64,000 nucleotides of DNA from Achromobacter denitrificans NBRC 15125. Lineage in GTDB: Bacteria > Pseudomonadota > Gammaproteobacteria > Burkholderiales > Burkholderiaceae_B. The notes below the pieces were generated by a model. That model saw only the letters and a program-made list of their open reading frames with translations, was not told the DNA's origin and did not search any database. Made by a program: the position numbers and the translations under genes. The stretch is taken from contig NZ_BCTQ01000001.1 of assembly GCF_001571365.1 (NCBI RefSeq), positions 62,001-126,000 of the forward strand, read 5' to 3'. This document shows positions 39,836 to 48,452 of the stretch, piece after piece (positions within the stretch are counted from its first letter, which is position 1; the number at the start of each line of letters is the position of its first letter).

Positions 39836-41011
39836 TCAAGCGGGGGGCAATTGGAAGACCTGGCGCAGGTAGGCCAGGTAGGCCGGATCGTCGCACATGG
39901 TCTTTTCCGGCGCGTCCGACACCTTGGCCACGGGCTGGCCGTTGCAGCGGACCATCTTCATGACGATCTGCAGGGGTTCGTGGCCCAGGTCGTTGGTCAG
40001 GTTGGTGCCGATGCCGAAGGACACCTTGCAGCGCCCGGAGAATTGGCGGGCCAACTCGATGGCGCGCGGGAAGGTCAGCGAATCCGAGAACACCAGCGTC
40101 TTGGCGCGCGGGTCGACCCGGTTCTTGCGGTAGTGTTCGAGCAGGCGCTCGCCCCAGACGAACGGATCGCCGGAGTCGTGCCGCGCGCCGTCGAACAGCT
40201 TGCAGAAATACATGTCGAAGTCGCGCAGGAAGGCATCCATGCCGTAGACGTCGGACAGCGCGATGCCCAGGTCGCCGCGGTATTCCTTGGCCCAGACCTC
40301 CAGCGCGAACACCTGCGAGTCGCGCAGGCGCGGACCCAGGGCCTGGCAGGCCTGCAGGTATTCGTGGCCCATCGTGCCCAGCGGCAGGACTTCGTGCTCC
40401 TTGGCCAGCAGCACGTTGCTGGTGCCGGCGAAATGCGGCCCCATCTGCGCCTTCATGGTGGACACGATTTCCTCGTGCCAGACCTTGGAGAAACGGCGCC
40501 GCGTGCCGTATTCGGCCACGCGGAAATCGGCCAGCGCGGGATCGTCCAGCACCAGGTGCATCTTGGATTGCAGGCGCTTGCGGCCTTCTTCCCAGTCCGG
40601 GTTCTTGCGCGTATTGCGGAAATAGACCTCGTTGACGATGGCCAGCACCGGAATCTCGAAAAGAATCGTGTGCAGCCACGGCCCCTTGACCTCGATGCTG
40701 ATTTCGCCGGGCGCCTCGCCCTCGCCGATGTGGATGCAGCGCTCGGGCATGTGGAACAGTTCGAGGAAATCAACGAAGTCGCTTTTGATAAAGCGCAAGC
40801 CGCCGAGATATTTAAGTTCGTCCTCGGTGAAGCGGAGCTGGCACAGCTGGTGCACTTCCTCGCGGATTTCATCGAGATAGGGGCGCAGATCCACCCCCGG
40901 AGTACGGCATTTGTAACGGTACTCGACCTGGGCAGCGGGAAACTGGTGCAGCACCACCTGCATCATGCTGAATTTATACAGGTCGGTGTCGAGCAGCGAA
41001 GTAATTATCAT
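39836..41011 (-). CDS. pncB: Nicotinate phosphoribosyltransferase
   Basis: This 391-residue enzyme makes nicotinate mononucleotide in NAD salvage. It has the N-terminal [14 protein letters not shown], the phosphorylated-histidine region [14 protein letters not shown], and [22 protein letters not shown] near the C terminus binds PRPP. The ATG at 41011 ([10 protein letters not shown]) is chosen by homology; the upstream open frame is not conserved in type. Confidence 0.95.
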   Translation of the reverse strand: MIITSLLDTDLYKFSMMQVVLHQFPAAQVEYRYKCRTPGVDLRPYLDEIREEVHQLCQLRFTEDELKYLGGLRFIKSDFVDFLELFHMPERCIHIGEGEAPGEISIEVKGPWLHTILFEIPVLAIVNEVYFRNTRKNPDWEEGRKRLQSKMHLVLDDPALADFRVAEYGTRRRFSKVWHEEIVSTMKAQMGPHFAGTSNVLLAKEHEVLPLGTMGHEYLQACQALGPRLRDSQVFALEVWAKEYRGDLGIALSDVYGMDAFLRDFDMYFCKLFDGARHDSGDPFVWGERLLEHYRKNRVDPRAKTLVFSDSLTFPRAIELARQFSGRCKVSFGIGTNLTNDLGHEPLQIVMKMVRCNGQPVAKVSDAPEKTMCDDPAYLAYLRQVFQLPPA

Positions 41012-41166
41012 GATTGCGCGTTTCGTTTCGCGACACCATAGCATAGAGCGGACGCCCCGAACGGCCTCGGGCCACGATGTCAATACGGGTATTACCGGCA
41101 CATCAGCGCGGCATTGGGTAAAATCGGCGCAACAAGACACAAAGCCGCCGATCCCGGAGTTCCTGA

Positions 41167-41490
41167 ATGACCCACGTTGTCACCGAAAACTGTATTAAGT
41201 GCAAGTACACCGACTGCGTAGACGTGTGCCCGGTGGACTGTTTTCGTGAGGGTCCGAACTTCCTCGTGATCGATCCCGACGAATGCATCGATTGCGCGGT
41301 CTGCATCCCGGAATGCCCGGCCAACGCGATCTACGCCGAAGAAGACGTGCCGCAGGACCAGATGAACTTCATCGCCCTGAATGCCGAACTCTCGCCCGAG
41401 TTCGCCAGCATCAGCCGCGCCAAGAAGCCCCTGCCCGACGCCGACGACTGGAACGGCAAGCAGGACAAGCTGCAATACCTGGAAAGATAA
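41167..41490 (+). CDS. fdxA: 7-iron ferredoxin FdxA
   Basis: This 107-residue ferredoxin has two cluster motifs: [17 protein letters not shown] (for a 3Fe-4S plus one ligand of the other cluster) and [12 protein letters not shown] (4Fe-4S). It has the long C-terminal tail of the Azotobacter FdI type. It is followed by ferredoxin reductase after 50 bases, so FdxA and Fpr probably work as a pair. Confidence 0.96.
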   Translation: MTHVVTENCIKCKYTDCVDVCPVDCFREGPNFLVIDPDECIDCAVCIPECPANAIYAEEDVPQDQMNFIALNAELSPEFASISRAKKPLPDADDWNGKQDKLQYLER

Positions 41491-41540
41491 ATCCGCGAGC
41501 GCCGGCCTCCGCCTGGCGGCCGGCATCGCGCGATGCCCCG

Positions 41541-42341
41541 ATGACCGACGACTCCAAATACACGCGCCAGACTGTCACCCACGTCCATACCTGGGTACCC
41601 GATAAGCTGTTCTCCGTCCGAGTGACGCGCGACGACGCGTACACGTTCCTGCCCGGCCAGTTCGCGCGAGTGGGCCTGCCGGAAGCGGATTCCCCCGACG
41701 GCGCCCCCACGCTGTGGCGCGCCTATTCGATGGTATCGGCCCCGCATGAACCGTGGCTGGAGTTCTATTCCATCGTGGTGCCGGAGGGGCTGTTCAGCCC
41801 GCGCATGGCCCGGCTGCAACCCGGCGACGCGCTGTACGTGGAAAAGGCCCCCTACGGCTTCCTGACGCTGGAGCGCTTCGCCCCGGGCGGCGACCTGTGG
41901 CTGCTGGCCTCGGGCACCGGCCTGTCGGCCTACCTCTCGATCCTGCGCGATCCCGCCGTCTGGCGCGCCTACCGCCGCATCGTCCTGGTGCACGGCGTGC
42001 GCACCGCCGCGGAGCTGGCCTACCGCGAAGAGATCGAATCCTTGCGCAATCAGCCCGGCCTGGCCGAGCTGTTCGCCGCTGATCCGCAAAAGCTGATCTA
42101 CCTGCCCATCGCCACGCGCGAACCCCTGCCCGGCATGCCGCAGGAACGCCTCACCACGCTGATCGCCGACGGCCGCCTGGAGCAATTGGCCGGCCAGCCG
42201 CTGGATCCCGAGCAGGCCAAGGTCATGCTTTGCGGCAACCCCGCCATGCTCGCGGACGCCCGCAAGCTGCTGGGCGAGCGCGGCTTCAAGCCCGGCCGCC
42301 GCGGCATCCCCGGCAACCTGGCGGTAGAAAACTACTGGTAA
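41541..42341 (+). CDS. fpr: Ferredoxin--NADP reductase
   Basis: This 266-residue FAD enzyme has the FAD-binding RAYSMVSAPHE (the RxYS motif), GDALYVEKAPYGFL, the NADP-binding LASGTGLSAYLSILRD, and an aromatic C terminus (VENYW). It should move electrons between NADPH and FdxA for oxidative-stress or iron-sulfur cluster work. The ATG at 41541 was chosen as the first in the conserved frame after fdxA. Confidence 0.94.
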   Translation: MTDDSKYTRQTVTHVHTWVPDKLFSVRVTRDDAYTFLPGQFARVGLPEADSPDGAPTLWRAYSMVSAPHEPWLEFYSIVVPEGLFSPRMARLQPGDALYVEKAPYGFLTLERFAPGGDLWLLASGTGLSAYLSILRDPAVWRAYRRIVLVHGVRTAAELAYREEIESLRNQPGLAELFAADPQKLIYLPIATREPLPGMPQERLTTLIADGRLEQLAGQPLDPEQAKVMLCGNPAMLADARKLLGERGFKPGRRGIPGNLAVENYW

Positions 42342-42499
42342 AGCCGCCAGTCCGGCGTAGTGCATAAATCCTCCATTTGGTATCGCTGCGGGGCGCAAAA
42401 AGCGCCCTAAACTGGTGCCTAACGGATATTGGGTCGCTTTTTAGCAACAGATTTGCTTTTTTTGACGGCGTTTCTTCAGGCTGTTTGGAAATATCGTTA

Positions 42500-42522
42500 G
42501 TCCCGGGAGCAATAATCGGGAC
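42500..42522 (+). promoter_or_regulatory. Inverted repeat upstream of phaZ
   Basis: GTCCCG and CGGGAC are separated by 11 bases, 31 bases before the phaZ ATG. It could be an operator or a leader hairpin. The rest of 42342-42552 shows no gene. Confidence 0.35.
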
Positions 42523-42552
42523 ACACGCACGACCCAGAAGGACTTTTCCCAA

Positions 42553-43779
42553 ATGCTGTATCAATTGCACGAAATGCAGCGCGCCTTCCTGACTCCGTTC
42601 GCTGCATTTACGGACGCCGGCTCTCAGCTGTTTTCCAGCCCCTACAGCCCTCTCGCCTACACCCCGATCTCGCGCCAGATGGCGGCGGGGTACGAGTTGA
42701 TGACGCGCATCGGCAAGGAATACCAGAAGCCGGCCTGGAATCTCCCCACCACCAAGATCGATGGCAAGTCCGTCAACGTCACCGAAGGCGTGGCGATGGA
42801 CAAGCCGTTCTGCCGCCTGGTGCACTTCCACCGCGACGTCCGCCATGCCCGCCAGGACGATCCCAAGATCCTGCTGGTCGCGCCGCTGTCGGGCCATCAC
42901 GCCACCTTGCTGCGCGACACCGTGCGCGCCCTGCTGCCCGCCCACGACGTGTATGTCACGGATTGGGTCGACGCCCGCATGGTGCCCCTGTCCGCCGGGC
43001 CGTTCCATCTGAACGACTACGTGCGCTACGTGCAGGACTTCATCCGCCACCTGGGCCCCGACGTGCACGTCATGTCCGTCTGCCAGCCCACGGTCCCGGT
43101 GCTGGCCGCCGTTTCCTTGATGGCCTCCGCCAACGATCCCTGCCAGCCGCGCAGCATGGTGATGATGGGCGGCCCCATCGACCCTCGACAGTCGCCCACG
43201 CAGGTGAACCGCCTGGCCACGACCAAGCCCTATTCCTGGTTCGAGAACCAGGTCATCCATCCGGTGCCGCCGCGCTATCCGGGCTCGGGCCGCAAGGTCT
43301 ATCCGGGCTTTCTGCAGCACGCGGGCTTCATGGCCATGAACCCCGACCGCCACATGAAGTCGCATTACGACTTCTATCTGGACCTGCTGCGCGGGGACGA
43401 CAGCGACGCCGAGGCGCATCGCCGCTTCTACGACGAATACAACGCCGTGCTGGACATGCCGGCCGAGTTCTACCTGGACACGATCCGCATGGTGTTCCAG
43501 GAATTCCAGCTGCCCAACGGCACCTGGGAAGTCGACGGCAAGCTGGTTCGCCCCGCGGACATCAAGAAGGTCGCGCTCCTGACCATCGAGGGCGAGCTGG
43601 ACGATATCTCCGGCCAGGGCCAGACCCGCGCCGCGATCAAACTGTGCAAGAACATCCCCGCCGATCGCAAGACGCATTACACGGCCCCCAACTGCGGCCA
43701 CTACGGGATTTTCTCGGGCCGCCGCTGGCGCGAAATGATCTGTCCTAAAATTGCCGAATTCATCCGGCAATCTGCGTAG
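42553..43779 (+). CDS. phaZ: Intracellular polyhydroxybutyrate depolymerase PhaZ
   Basis: This 408-residue alpha/beta hydrolase mobilises stored PHB. It starts MLYQLHEMQR, has APLSGHHATLLRDTVR, and the nucleophile is a cysteine, C177 in SVCQPTVPVLA, as in Ralstonia-type PhaZ. Further on are EGELDDISG (catalytic aspartate) and NCGHYGIFSGRRWR (catalytic histidine). The TAG stop lies inside the left end of a 186-bp inverted repeat. The protein ends FIRQSA, which is abrupt; related enzymes, as I recall them, run a few residues further. Confidence 0.94.
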   Translation: MLYQLHEMQRAFLTPFAAFTDAGSQLFSSPYSPLAYTPISRQMAAGYELMTRIGKEYQKPAWNLPTTKIDGKSVNVTEGVAMDKPFCRLVHFHRDVRHARQDDPKILLVAPLSGHHATLLRDTVRALLPAHDVYVTDWVDARMVPLSAGPFHLNDYVRYVQDFIRHLGPDVHVMSVCQPTVPVLAAVSLMASANDPCQPRSMVMMGGPIDPRQSPTQVNRLATTKPYSWFENQVIHPVPPRYPGSGRKVYPGFLQHAGFMAMNPDRHMKSHYDFYLDLLRGDDSDAEAHRRFYDEYNAVLDMPAEFYLDTIRMVFQEFQLPNGTWEVDGKLVRPADIKKVALLTIEGELDDISGQGQTRAAIKLCKNIPADRKTHYTAPNCGHYGIFSGRRWREMICPKIAEFIRQSA

Positions 43780-43960
43780 GATGGGTGAAGCGCGAGAGTT
43801 CTTAAGCAAGGACTCAGGTATCCAACGCGCGTAACCCATGCTGCCGTAAAAGACTGTTTTCCGGCCGGAGCCGGGCACGGTCTGCCCGCGGCCGCATGGG
43901 TTACGCGCGTTGGGCGTTCGGGTTTTTGCTTAAGGACTCTCGCGCTCCACCCATCCTACG
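43775..43960. repeat. 186-bp near-palindromic repeat element
   Basis: Arms of 66 bases (43775-43840 and 43895-43960) are inverted copies with 11 differences, all of them transitions. Eight of the 11 become G-U pairs in plus-strand RNA, so 63 of 66 positions can pair. Each arm is also roughly self-complementary (ATGGGT near one end, ACCCAT at the other), making a four-fold nested dyad around a 54-base centre. The ends CGTAGGATGGGTG resemble a dispersed repeat known in many proteobacteria. The 3' side is T-rich, so it may also end phaZ transcription. Confidence 0.85.
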
Positions 43961-43978
43961 GCTTTCTGTTTCTTTATC

Positions 43979-44620
43979 ATGTCCTGTCGCACCCTAGCCG
44001 ACCGCATCGACGCCTTGCTGCCCCAGACGCAATGCACCAAGTGCGGATACGACGGCTGCCGGCCCTACGCCGACGCCATCGCCGACGGCGCCGCCCCGAT
44101 CAATCGCTGCCCGCCCGGCGGCGATGAAGGCATCGCCGCGCTGTCGGCCCTGCTCGACACGCCCGTCCTGCCCCTAGACACGGCCCGCGGCGAACCCGGC
44201 CCCCTGCTGGTCGCCCGCATCGACGAATCGCACTGCATCGGCTGTACGCTGTGCATCCAGGCCTGTCCGGTGGACGCCATCGTCGGCGCCAACAAGCACA
44301 TGCACACCGTTCTGAACGACTGGTGCACCGGCTGCGACCTGTGCGTGCCGCCCTGTCCGGTCGATTGCATCGAGATGGTGCCCGCGGGGCGCGCCTGGAG
44401 CGCGCAGGATGCCGCGATCAGCCGCGAGCGCCATCGCAGCCACCTCGCGCGCGTGGAACGCCTGGCGGCCGACAACGCGCGCCTGATGGCCCCTGAAGCC
44501 CCGCAAGCGCCCGCCGCGCCTTCCCTCGCCGACGCTACCGGCAACGAGGAGCGCAAGCGCTCCGCCATCGAATCCGCGCTGGCCCGCGCCCGGGCCCGCC
44601 GCAATTCCTCGCAGCCATGA
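43979..44620 (+). CDS. rsxB: RsxB/RnfB-type iron-sulfur protein, soluble
   Basis: This 213-residue protein has an N-terminal 4Fe-4S module ([19 protein letters not shown] and NRCPPGG) and two ferredoxin clusters ([14 protein letters not shown] and [15 protein letters not shown]). There is no N-terminal membrane helix, and no rsxA, C, D, G or E is nearby, so it does not work as a full Rnf complex here. A Betaproteobacteria-typical pairing with nth follows (4-bp overlap), suggesting electron or cluster supply to Nth; that is an inference. Confidence 0.9.
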   Translation: MSCRTLADRIDALLPQTQCTKCGYDGCRPYADAIADGAAPINRCPPGGDEGIAALSALLDTPVLPLDTARGEPGPLLVARIDESHCIGCTLCIQACPVDAIVGANKHMHTVLNDWCTGCDLCVPPCPVDCIEMVPAGRAWSAQDAAISRERHRSHLARVERLAADNARLMAPEAPQAPAAPSLADATGNEERKRSAIESALARARARRNSSQP

Positions 44621-45252
44621 ACGCCGCCAAACGCCAAGAGATCTTCGCCCGCCTGCAAGCGGCCAATCCGCACCCGACCACCGAGCTCGAATACGACACG
44701 CCCTTCCAGCTGCTGATCGCGGTGCTGCTGTCGGCGCAGGCCACCGACAAATCGGTCAACATCGCCACGCGCAAGTTCTTCCCCGAACACGGCACGCCGC
44801 AAGGCCTGCTGGCGCTGGGCGAAGAAGGCCTGGCGGACTACATCAAGACCATCGGGCTCTACCGCACCAAGGCGAAGAACACCATCGCCACCTGCAAGAT
44901 CCTGCTTGAGCAGCACGGCGGCGAAGTGCCGCGGACGCGCGAAGCGCTGGAAGCCCTGCCCGGCGTGGGCCGCAAGACCGCGAACGTGGTGCTCAACACC
45001 GCGTTCGGCCAACCCACGATGGCCGTGGACACGCACATCTTCCGCGTCTCGAACCGCACCGGCATCGCGCCGGGCAAGAACGTGCTGGAAGTCGAGCGGA
45101 AACTCGAAAAGTTCGTGCCGCGCGAATACATGCAGGACGCCCATCATTGGCTGATCCTGCTGGGCCGCTACGTCTGCGTCGCCCGCAAGCCCAAATGCCC
45201 CCAGTGCGGTATTTCCGATCTCTGCGAATTCAAGCAGAAAACACCCGCCTGA
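44617..45252 (+). CDS. nth: Endonuclease III
   Basis: This 211-residue DNA glycosylase/AP lyase removes oxidised pyrimidines. The helix-hairpin-helix [14 protein letters not shown] carries the catalytic lysine, and [11 protein letters not shown] carries the catalytic aspartate. The C-terminal cluster motif is C-x6-C-x2-C-x5-C ([17 protein letters not shown]). It overlaps rsxB by 4 bp. Confidence 0.96.
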   Translation: MNAAKRQEIFARLQAANPHPTTELEYDTPFQLLIAVLLSAQATDKSVNIATRKFFPEHGTPQGLLALGEEGLADYIKTIGLYRTKAKNTIATCKILLEQHGGEVPRTREALEALPGVGRKTANVVLNTAFGQPTMAVDTHIFRVSNRTGIAPGKNVLEVERKLEKFVPREYMQDAHHWLILLGRYVCVARKPKCPQCGISDLCEFKQKTPA

Positions 45253-45289
45253 TCTCCGCGCGCTCCGCCGCGCCGGCCGCATTCGCGCG

Positions 45290-45423
45290 GGGAAAACCGG
45301 GTTTTCCCTCGCCCGCGAAATCATGACGCGTTGATGACGATCAACGCATATTTGCTGCGATGCATTTCCATTATGGAAATGCTTTCTCCCCCTGACGCGA
45401 AAGCATTGTCGGCCTGCCGACAA
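45290..45423. promoter_or_regulatory. Ladder of four perfect dyads upstream of the first ABC operon
   Basis: The 352-base gap after nth contains no gene but four perfect hyphenated dyads: half-site GGGAAAAC (45290-45308), GCGTTGAT (45328-45347), GCATTTCCAT around a single T (45362-45382) and TTGTCGGC (45406-45423). Centres are 34.5 to 42.5 bases apart. None has a T tract for termination on the plus strand. A 10-bp palindrome, CCCCGCGGGG, follows at 45539-45548. Operator use for the operon starting at 45605 is an inference. Confidence 0.5.
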
Positions 45424-45604
45424 TTGCCCTTTCCGCACTGCAAAACCTATGACAAACCCTCATGGAATTTTGATAAATAGGTGCGCATACTCGCCGGCAA
45501 CTCATCGAAAAATTGCGACACTTCGCTGATTTTCCGAACCCCGCGGGGACCTGGCGCGATAACGGCAGGTGCAGATCAATAAATACAACGCTGGTGCAGC
45601 GAAT

Positions 45605-46378
45605 ATGGACGACACGATCCTGGAGACAAAAGGCCTCACGAAGGAATTCCGCGGTTTCGTCGCGGTCAATGGGGTCGATTTGCGTATCAAGCGAGGCGAG
45701 ATTCATGCCTTGATCGGGCCTAACGGCGCCGGCAAGACCACATGCTTCAACCTGCTTACGAAGTTTCTATCTCCCACTTCGGGGACCATCAAGTTCAACG
45801 GTATCGACATTACCGGCGAGCGGCCCGCGCAGATCGCGCGGCGCGGCGTCATACGCTCGTTCCAGATCTCGGCGGTGTTTCCCCACCTGACCGTGCTGGA
45901 GAACGTGCGCATCGGCCTGCAACGCAAGACCGGCCTGTCGTACCACTTCTGGAGAAGCGACAAGCAACTCGCCTCGTTGAACGAACCGGCCCGGGCCCTG
46001 CTTGACCAGGTGGACCTCGGCTCCTTCGCCAACGAAACCACCGTCAACCTGCCGTACGGCCGCAAGCGCGCGCTCGAAATCGCCACCACCCTGGCGATGG
46101 AACCCGAGCTGATGCTGCTGGACGAACCCACCCAGGGCATGGGCCACGAAGACGTGGATCGCGTAACGCAACTGATCAAGCGGGTCAGCGCGGGACGCAC
46201 CATTCTCATGGTGGAACACAATATGAATGTCGTGTCCTCCATCGCCAACACCATCACCGTGCTGGCGCGCGGTTCGGTGCTGGCCGAAGGATCCTACGCC
46301 GAAGTCTCCCGCCATCCGGCAGTGATGCAGGCCTACATGGGCACCACCGACGGCGAACTTCAAGGAGCGCACGCATGA
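45605..46378 (+). CDS. Branched-chain/amide ABC transporter ATPase (LivG type)
   Basis: This 257-residue ATPase has Walker A GPNGAGKTT (K44), the signature region VNLPYGRKRALEIA, Walker B LMLLDEPTQGMGHED and the H-loop VEHNM. The LivG hallmark is the RRGVIRSFQISAVFP region. The ATG at 45605 was chosen; a GTG at 45569 gives 12 more residues, and neither has a clear ribosome-binding site. It is the first gene of a five-gene operon. Confidence 0.92.
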   Translation: MDDTILETKGLTKEFRGFVAVNGVDLRIKRGEIHALIGPNGAGKTTCFNLLTKFLSPTSGTIKFNGIDITGERPAQIARRGVIRSFQISAVFPHLTVLENVRIGLQRKTGLSYHFWRSDKQLASLNEPARALLDQVDLGSFANETTVNLPYGRKRALEIATTLAMEPELMLLDEPTQGMGHEDVDRVTQLIKRVSAGRTILMVEHNMNVVSSIANTITVLARGSVLAEGSYAEVSRHPAVMQAYMGTTDGELQGAHA

Positions 46379-47085
46379 GCACCCCGGCACTGGAAATTTC
46401 GGGCCTGCAGGCCTGGTACGGGGAATCGCATATCCTGCACGGCGTGGACATGCGCGTCGGGCAGGGCGAAGTGGTCACGCTGCTCGGCCGCAACGGCGCC
46501 GGCCGCACCACGACCCTGCGGGCCATTCTCGGCCTGACGGGATCGCGCAAGGGCTCGGTGCGCATCCATGGCACCGAAGCCATCGACCTGCCCACCTACA
46601 AGATCGCCCACCTGGGCGTGGGGTATTGCCCCGAGGAACGCGGCATCTTCGCCAGTCTGTCCTGCGAAGAGAACCTGCTGCTGCCTCCCGTCGTCGGTTC
46701 GCTGGGCGGCGGCATGTCGCTGGCCGAGATCTACGACATGTTCCCCAACCTCCAGGAACGCCGGAATTCTCCCGGCACCCGCCTGTCGGGAGGCGAACAA
46801 CAGATGCTGGCCGTCGCGCGCATCCTGCGCACCGGCGCCAACCTGCTGCTGCTCGACGAGATCTCCGAAGGCCTCGCCCCCGTCATCGTGCAGGCGCTCG
46901 CGCGCATGATCACGGCGCTCAAGCAGCGTGGCTACACCATCGTCATGGTGGAACAGAACTTCCGCTTCGCCGCGCCGCTGGCCGACCGCTTCTACGTCAT
47001 GGAGCACGGCCAGATCGTCGAGCACTTCGAAGCCGCAGAACTTTCAGAAAAACAGGACACGCTCAACGAACTGCTGGGCGTGTAA
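46375..47085 (+). CDS. Branched-chain/amide ABC transporter ATPase (LivF type), variant Walker A
   Basis: This 236-residue ATPase has the signature LSGGEQQMLAVAR, Walker B LLLLDEISEGLAP and H-loop VEQNFRF. The Walker A reads GRNGAGRTT, so the nearly invariant lysine is an arginine (R44, codon CGC). Walker B carries the catalytic glutamate in LLDEIS. It overlaps the LivG gene by 4 bp, with AAGGAG upstream of the ATG. Confidence 0.92.
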   Translation: MSTPALEISGLQAWYGESHILHGVDMRVGQGEVVTLLGRNGAGRTTTLRAILGLTGSRKGSVRIHGTEAIDLPTYKIAHLGVGYCPEERGIFASLSCEENLLLPPVVGSLGGGMSLAEIYDMFPNLQERRNSPGTRLSGGEQQMLAVARILRTGANLLLLDEISEGLAPVIVQALARMITALKQRGYTIVMVEQNFRFAAPLADRFYVMEHGQIVEHFEAAELSEKQDTLNELLGV

Positions 47086-47145
47086 GAAACCTGTCATCCG
47101 CCGGGATCCCGGCAACACTACACCGTAGGGAAGAGGAGTCATCCC

Positions 47146-48360
47146 ATGAAGCTGCACACCATCACTGCTGCATTGGCCCTGGCGGGCCTGGGATTTGCGG
47201 GGGCAACCGCCCACGCGCAAGGTATCTCCGACGATGTCATCCGCATCGGCTTCATCACTGACATGTCCGGCGTCTATTCCGACATCGACGGCAAGGCCGG
47301 TCTGGAAGCCGTTCGCATGGCGATCGAGGACGCCGGCGGTTCGATCAACGGCAAGAAGATCGAAGTTGTCTCGGCCGACCACCAGAACAAGGCCGACGTG
47401 GCTTCGGCACGCGTGCGCGAATGGTTCGACGAGCAGAAGGTGGACGTCATCATCGCCGGCACGAACTCGTCGACCAGCCTGGCCATGGCCGGCGTGGCCG
47501 CGGCGAAGAAAAAGCCCTTCATGGCCATCGGCGCGGGCGCATCGGACCTGACCAACGCCCAGTGCTCGCCCTATACCGTGCACTACGCCTACGACACCGT
47601 GGCCCTGGCTCGCGGCACCGGTTCCGCCGTGGTGAAGGACGGCGGCAAGAGCTGGTTCTTCCTGACCGCGGACTACGCCTTCGGCCACGCGCTGGAGCGC
47701 GACACCGTGGCCGTGGTCAAGGCCGCGGGCGGCGAGGTCAAGGGCCAGGTGCGGGCGCCGCTGGGCGCGTCGGACTTCTCGTCCTTCCTGCTGCAGGCGC
47801 AAGCCTCCAAGGCACAGATCCTGGGCCTGGCCAACGCGGGCGGCGACACCATCAACTCGATCAAGGCCGCCAATGAATTCGGCGTGACCAAGACCATGAA
47901 GATGGCCGGCCTGCTGGTCTTCATCAACGACGTGCACGCGCTGGGCCTGCAAGCCACGCAGGGCATGTACCTGACCGACGGCTGGTACTGGGACCAATCC
48001 GACGCCTCGCGCGCCTGGTCCAAGAAGTTCGAAGCCAAGGTGGGCCGCAAGCCCTCCATGCTGCAGGCCGGCGACTACTCCGCCACCGCCTTCTACCTGA
48101 ACGCCATCAAGGCCACCGGCACGGATGACGGCGACGCCGTGATGAAGTGGATGAAGTCGAACAAGGTCAACGACTTCTTCGCCCAGGGCGGCTACGTCCG
48201 CGAAGACGGCCGCATGATCCATGACATGTACCTGATGCAGGTGAAGACGCCCGCCGAGTCGAAGGGCCCGTGGGACTACTACAAGGTCGTGGCCACGCTG
48301 CCCGGCGACGAGGTCTACACCAAGTTGTCCGAGTCCACCTGCAAGCTGGTCAAGAAGTAA
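47146..48360 (+). CDS. ABC transporter substrate-binding protein (LivK/amide family)
   Basis: This 404-residue periplasmic protein has a signal peptide (1-24, ending AHAQG) and the peripla_BP_6 fold: IRIGFITDMSGVYSDIDG, ADHQNKADVASARVREW and NSSTSLAMAGVAAAKKK. The ligand may be an amino acid, amide or aromatic acid; the sequence does not decide. It follows livF after 60 bases, with AGAGGAG before the ATG. A 92-base gap precedes the permease gene. Confidence 0.93.
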   Translation: MKLHTITAALALAGLGFAGATAHAQGISDDVIRIGFITDMSGVYSDIDGKAGLEAVRMAIEDAGGSINGKKIEVVSADHQNKADVASARVREWFDEQKVDVIIAGTNSSTSLAMAGVAAAKKKPFMAIGAGASDLTNAQCSPYTVHYAYDTVALARGTGSAVVKDGGKSWFFLTADYAFGHALERDTVAVVKAAGGEVKGQVRAPLGASDFSSFLLQAQASKAQILGLANAGGDTINSIKAANEFGVTKTMKMAGLLVFINDVHALGLQATQGMYLTDGWYWDQSDASRAWSKKFEAKVGRKPSMLQAGDYSATAFYLNAIKATGTDDGDAVMKWMKSNKVNDFFAQGGYVREDGRMIHDMYLMQVKTPAESKGPWDYYKVVATLPGDEVYTKLSESTCKLVKK

Positions 48361-48452
48361 TCCAGCTTATCTGTCCCTGATGCTGCCCGGCCACCCGCCG
48401 GGCAGCATCCCGAATCGCTCGCTCCCATCCGTACGCGCAGGACTTTCACAAG

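Noticed and set aside
43775-43960. Insertion sequence or tRNA-like cassette
   Set aside because: No transposase frame, no target duplication that I can see, and no cloverleaf; the inverted repeat is better called a non-coding repeat.
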